From Streptomyces sp. NRRL WC-3549 (lineage in GTDB: Bacteria; Actinomycetota; Actinomycetes; Streptomycetales; Streptomycetaceae): a DNA stretch of 6,834 bases. The notes beneath the pieces are model-generated. The model did no database searches and was not told the DNA's origin. It worked only from the letters and a program-made list of their open reading frames with translations. A program made the position numbers and the translations under genes. Positions 5,075 to 6,834 of the stretch are shown piece by piece (within the stretch, counting starts at the first letter, position 1; the number at the start of each line of letters is the position of its first letter). The stretch is from the NCBI RefSeq assembly GCF_000721935.1, contig NZ_KL585381.1:127815-134648 (forward strand). The letters run 5' to 3'.

Positions 5075-5887
5075 ATGTCTATGCCTGTCGCACGCGCCGG
5101 AGCCGGTCTGCGGCTCATGAGGACCGCGGTGTTCACCGCGGTCTGCGTCGCGCTGGCCGCGGCGGGACACAGCCTCGCCGCGGGTGCCGGGGTGCCCGGC
5201 TGGACCCTTGCCGCAGGATTCCTCGGAGTCTTCACCGCCGTCGCCGTGCTCGCCGGGCGCGAGCGTTCCCTCCCCTCGATCGTCGGCGCGCTGGCCGCCG
5301 GACAGCTCGCGCTGCACGCCCTGTTCGGGCTCGGTCGGCACGCTCCGGGTGCCGCGACGGCGTCCGGCGGGGACGACTCGCTGATCCGGTTCGCGGCGAG
5401 CCTCGTCTGCGGTGCCGGGCCCGCGCAGCTGAGCGCCGGGGAGGCGCACCGCATCGTCACCACCGCGGGCATCGACCCGACGGCCGTGGCACAGGGACAC
5501 CAACTGGCGTCCGGAGCGGCACCCGATCCCGCGGTCTCCGCCATGGCGGCCGGACTGCTGCCGAGCCTGCCCATGGTCCTGGGGCACCTCCTCGCCGCGC
5601 TCGCCACCGGTTGGCTGCTGCGCCGCGGCGAGATCGCGCTCTTCCGGCTGGCCGCGCTCTCCGTCCACGGCGGACGGCAGCTCGCCGCCGGTGCCCGGCT
5701 CCGGGCGCTGCGCGCGGCCATGTCCCTGGTACGCGCCCTGCGCGCGGGCCTCCCGGGACATCCGGCGAACGGCCCGCGCCGCCCCCTGCGCACCGCCGTC
5801 GACGCCCCGGCGCCCGCGACCGGGGACCCTCTGCAGCATCTGGTGATCAGGCGCGGCCCGCCGCCCGCGTACGTACGCGCAGCCTGA
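5075..5887 (+). CDS. Multi-helix integral membrane protein, function unknown
   Basis: The 270-residue protein is not a family I can name. Hydrophobic segments lie at about 15-37, 43-60, 67-87 and 157-182, with a weaker one at 186-198. This suggests four or five membrane helices. Histidines fall in or at the edge of these helices (H32, H81, H171, H198), with others in the loop between helices three and four (H89, H125, H142). The tail (200-270) is Arg-rich and probably cytoplasmic. It is followed 101 bases later by ycnI, so a role in copper handling is possible but unproven. The start is uncertain: no Shine-Dalgarno precedes ATG 5075, ATG 5081 or ATG 5117. Starting at 5117 would still keep the first helix. 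A tandem TAV-F-TAV (residues 17-23) is encoded by a perfect DNA palindrome. Confidence 0.75.
   Translation: MSMPVARAGAGLRLMRTAVFTAVCVALAAAGHSLAAGAGVPGWTLAAGFLGVFTAVAVLAGRERSLPSIVGALAAGQLALHALFGLGRHAPGAATASGGDDSLIRFAASLVCGAGPAQLSAGEAHRIVTTAGIDPTAVAQGHQLASGAAPDPAVSAMAAGLLPSLPMVLGHLLAALATGWLLRRGEIALFRLAALSVHGGRQLAAGARLRALRAAMSLVRALRAGLPGHPANGPRRPLRTAVDAPAPATGDPLQHLVIRRGPPPAYVRAA
5122..5143. repeat. Perfect 10-bp inverted repeat with 2-base centre, inside the membrane-protein gene start
   Basis: GACCGCGGTG (5122-5131) and CACCGCGGTC (5134-5143) flank TT. A second hairpin, GAGCCG-GTCTG-CGGCTC (5100-5116), ends exactly before the in-frame ATG at 5117. The 22-bp site arises from two copies of the self-palindromic ACCGCGGT, encoding Thr-Ala-Val twice. 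Confidence 0.6.
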
Positions 5888-5895
5888 CGCGGCCA

Positions 5896-5918
5896 CTCCG
5901 CCGGATTCCGGTGCGGAG
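5896..5918 (+). terminator. Probable terminator hairpin after the membrane-protein gene
   Basis: CTCCGC (5896-5901) pairs with GCGGAG (5913-5918). Inside, CGG (5902-5904) pairs with CCG (5908-5910), leaving GT bulged. It begins 8 bases after the stop codon. If it works, ycnI needs its own promoter within the next 70 bases, and I see no clear one there. Confidence 0.4.
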
Positions 5919-5988
5919 GCGGTCGCGAGCCGTCGCGCTCCCGCGCGCCGGACCACCTTCTTCCGTGAACTGTGGAGTGATCCCTGTC

Positions 5989-6723
5989 ATGAACGTTTCC
6001 CGCATCGTCCTCGCCGGCGGCGTCGCCGCGTCCACCGTCCTGCTGCTCGCCGGGCCCGCCGCCGCGCACGTCAGCGTGCAGCCGCAGGGCGAGGCCGCCA
6101 AGGGCGGATACGCCACCGTCAACTTCAAGGTCCCCAACGAGCGTGACAACGCCTCCACCGTCAAGGTCGAGGTGAACTTCCCGACCGACCACCCGCTGGC
6201 CTCCGTCAGCCCGCAGCCGGTCGCCGGCTGGAAGATCGAGGTCACCAAGAGCAAGCTGGCCGAACCGCTCGAGGTGCACGGCAAGAAGATCGACAAGGCC
6301 GTCTCCAAGGTCACCTGGACCGCGGACGGCAAGGGCATCGAGCCGGGCTTCTTCCAGCAGTTCCCGCTCTCGGTCGGGCAGCTCCCCGAGGACGCCGACC
6401 AGCTGGTCTTCAAGGCCCTGCAGACGTACAGCAACAAGGAAGTCGTCCGCTGGATCGAGGAGCCGGCCGAGGGCGGCGAAGAGCCCGAGAGCCCCGCTCC
6501 CGTCCTCCAGCTGACCGCCGCGTCGGCCGACGGCCACGGTGCCGCCGCCGACGCCAAGGGCGGCGAGGCGGACAAGGCGGAGGAGACCGCGGCCGCCTCG
6601 GAGAACACCGCCTCGTCGAGCGACAGCGACACCACGGCCCGCGTCCTCGGCATCGCCGGCATCGTCATCGGCATCGCGGGCGTCGCGTTCGGCGTCCTGG
6701 CCGGCCGCCGCCGCACCGCCTGA
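5989..6723 (+). CDS. ycnI: YcnI-like (DUF1775) extracytoplasmic copper-binding protein
   Basis: The 244-residue protein has a signal peptide (1-26, ending GPAAA), the YcnI/DUF1775 domain (27-about 158), a flexible Ala/Glu/Asp/Ser-rich linker (about 180-216), one C-terminal membrane helix (218-238) and the tail GRRRTA. Cleavage after AAA leaves His27 as the new N-terminus (HVSVQP). In Bacillus subtilis YcnI the N-terminal His with its own amine forms a mono-histidine copper(II) brace, with a conserved Glu and Trp nearby. NER (E51) and VRWIE (W155) are candidates for these. The protein should sit outside the cell, held by its helix, and bind or hand on copper. The start at 5989 has GGAG 11 bases upstream and gives a clean signal peptide. 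The gene precedes a probable sco by 45 bases and is likely in the same operon. Confidence 0.9.
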   Translation: MNVSRIVLAGGVAASTVLLLAGPAAAHVSVQPQGEAAKGGYATVNFKVPNERDNASTVKVEVNFPTDHPLASVSPQPVAGWKIEVTKSKLAEPLEVHGKKIDKAVSKVTWTADGKGIEPGFFQQFPLSVGQLPEDADQLVFKALQTYSNKEVVRWIEEPAEGGEEPESPAPVLQLTAASADGHGAAADAKGGEADKAEETAAASENTASSSDSDTTARVLGIAGIVIGIAGVAFGVLAGRRRTA

Positions 6724-6736
6724 TCCACTGATCCAC
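6721..6736. repeat. Tandem 8-base duplication at the ycnI stop codon
   Basis: TGATCCAC occurs twice head to tail, at 6721-6728 and 6729-6736. The first copy supplies the TGA stop of ycnI. The second TGA is in a different frame. It looks like a simple slippage duplication. Confidence 0.6.
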
Positions 6737-6768
6737 CACCCGCACCACAGACCAGGAAACAGCTCTCC

Positions 6769-6834
6769 ATGCGCAACAAGAAGACGGTGCTGGCCGCGGC
6801 GTTCGCCGCCGTGGCCGCACTGACCCTGTCCGCC
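6769..6834 (+). CDS. Start of a lipoprotein, probably the Sco copper chaperone (3' end missing)
   Basis: Only 22 codons are in the window. They begin MRNKKTVLAA and end ALTLSA: a positively charged start, a hydrophobic core, and the first three residues of a lipobox (L-S-A, with Cys expected next). It is therefore a secreted protein, likely a lipoprotein. AGGAAA (6754-6759) lies 9 bases before the ATG. The gene is 45 bases after ycnI, which suggests one operon. In Streptomyces the gene after ycnI is usually the SCO1/SenC-family chaperone that delivers copper to cytochrome c oxidase. That identity rests on context and leader shape, not on catalytic motifs, which lie outside the window. Another copper lipoprotein is possible. 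Confidence 0.65.
   Translation, partial: MRNKKTVLAAAFAAVAALTLSA

Noticed and set aside
4124..5956. Very long minus-strand open frame (610 codons) crossing several genes
   Set aside because: It overlaps the ATPase, membrane-protein and intergenic regions in a shadow frame, has low-complexity Arg/Gly/Ala composition and no domain. It is typical of high-GC antisense frames.
5888..5988. CsoR-type copper operator before ycnI
   Set aside because: I looked for a TACCC...GGGTA-like inverted repeat and found none in the 101 bases upstream of ycnI.
4807..6537. Minus-strand open frame of 576 codons antisense to the membrane-protein and ycnI genes
   Set aside because: It crosses two well supported plus-strand genes, and its composition reflects their reverse complement.

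Overview
The window is high-GC actinobacterial DNA, most likely a Streptomyces chromosome. Third codon positions are strongly G/C, the genes use AGGAG-like ribosome binding sites with GTG or ATG starts, and the gene set is typical of that genus. The first 18 bases are not genomic: they match the end of the Tn5/Nextera transposase adapter. The left edge is therefore probably a contig end with untrimmed adapter.

Layout from left to right. (1) Positions 19-552, minus strand: the first 178 codons of a small bifunctional DNA primase/polymerase-like protein, cut off by the contig end. (2) Positions 553-1202: a long divergent intergenic region. It holds a perfect 11-bp inverted repeat (638-671), a 20-bp-period direct repeat (703-758), several hairpins and candidate promoters in both directions. 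(3) Positions 1203-2573, plus strand: a GAF plus SpoIIE/PP2C-type protein whose central metal-binding motif is degenerate, so it may be a pseudophosphatase. (4) Positions 2671-4134, plus strand: an aminopeptidase P (M24B) with every metal ligand present. (5) Positions 4183-4773, minus strand and convergent with pepP: an RsbW/SpoIIAB-like ATPase of the Bergerat fold with long proline/alanine-rich insertions. A hairpin between the two stop codons can serve as a shared terminator. (6) Positions 5075-5887, plus strand: an unrecognised multi-helix membrane protein with histidines in its predicted helices. (7) Positions 5989-6723: a YcnI-like (DUF1775) secreted and membrane-anchored copper protein. 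(8) Positions 6769-6834: the first 22 codons of a lipoprotein that I infer to be the Sco copper chaperone.

The right-hand part (membrane protein, YcnI, probable Sco) looks like the beginning of a copper-handling operon. As I recall, in Streptomyces lividans sco is followed by ecuC, a copC/copD-like gene and dtpA. The middle part has two proteins of the partner-switching type, a SpoIIE-like protein and an anti-sigma-like kinase. They flank pepP and are on opposite strands. No complete novel system is evident. The most interesting points are the conserved-looking loss of a catalytic Asp in the SpoIIE-like protein, the repeat-rich 650-base divergent region, and the His-containing membrane protein next to ycnI.
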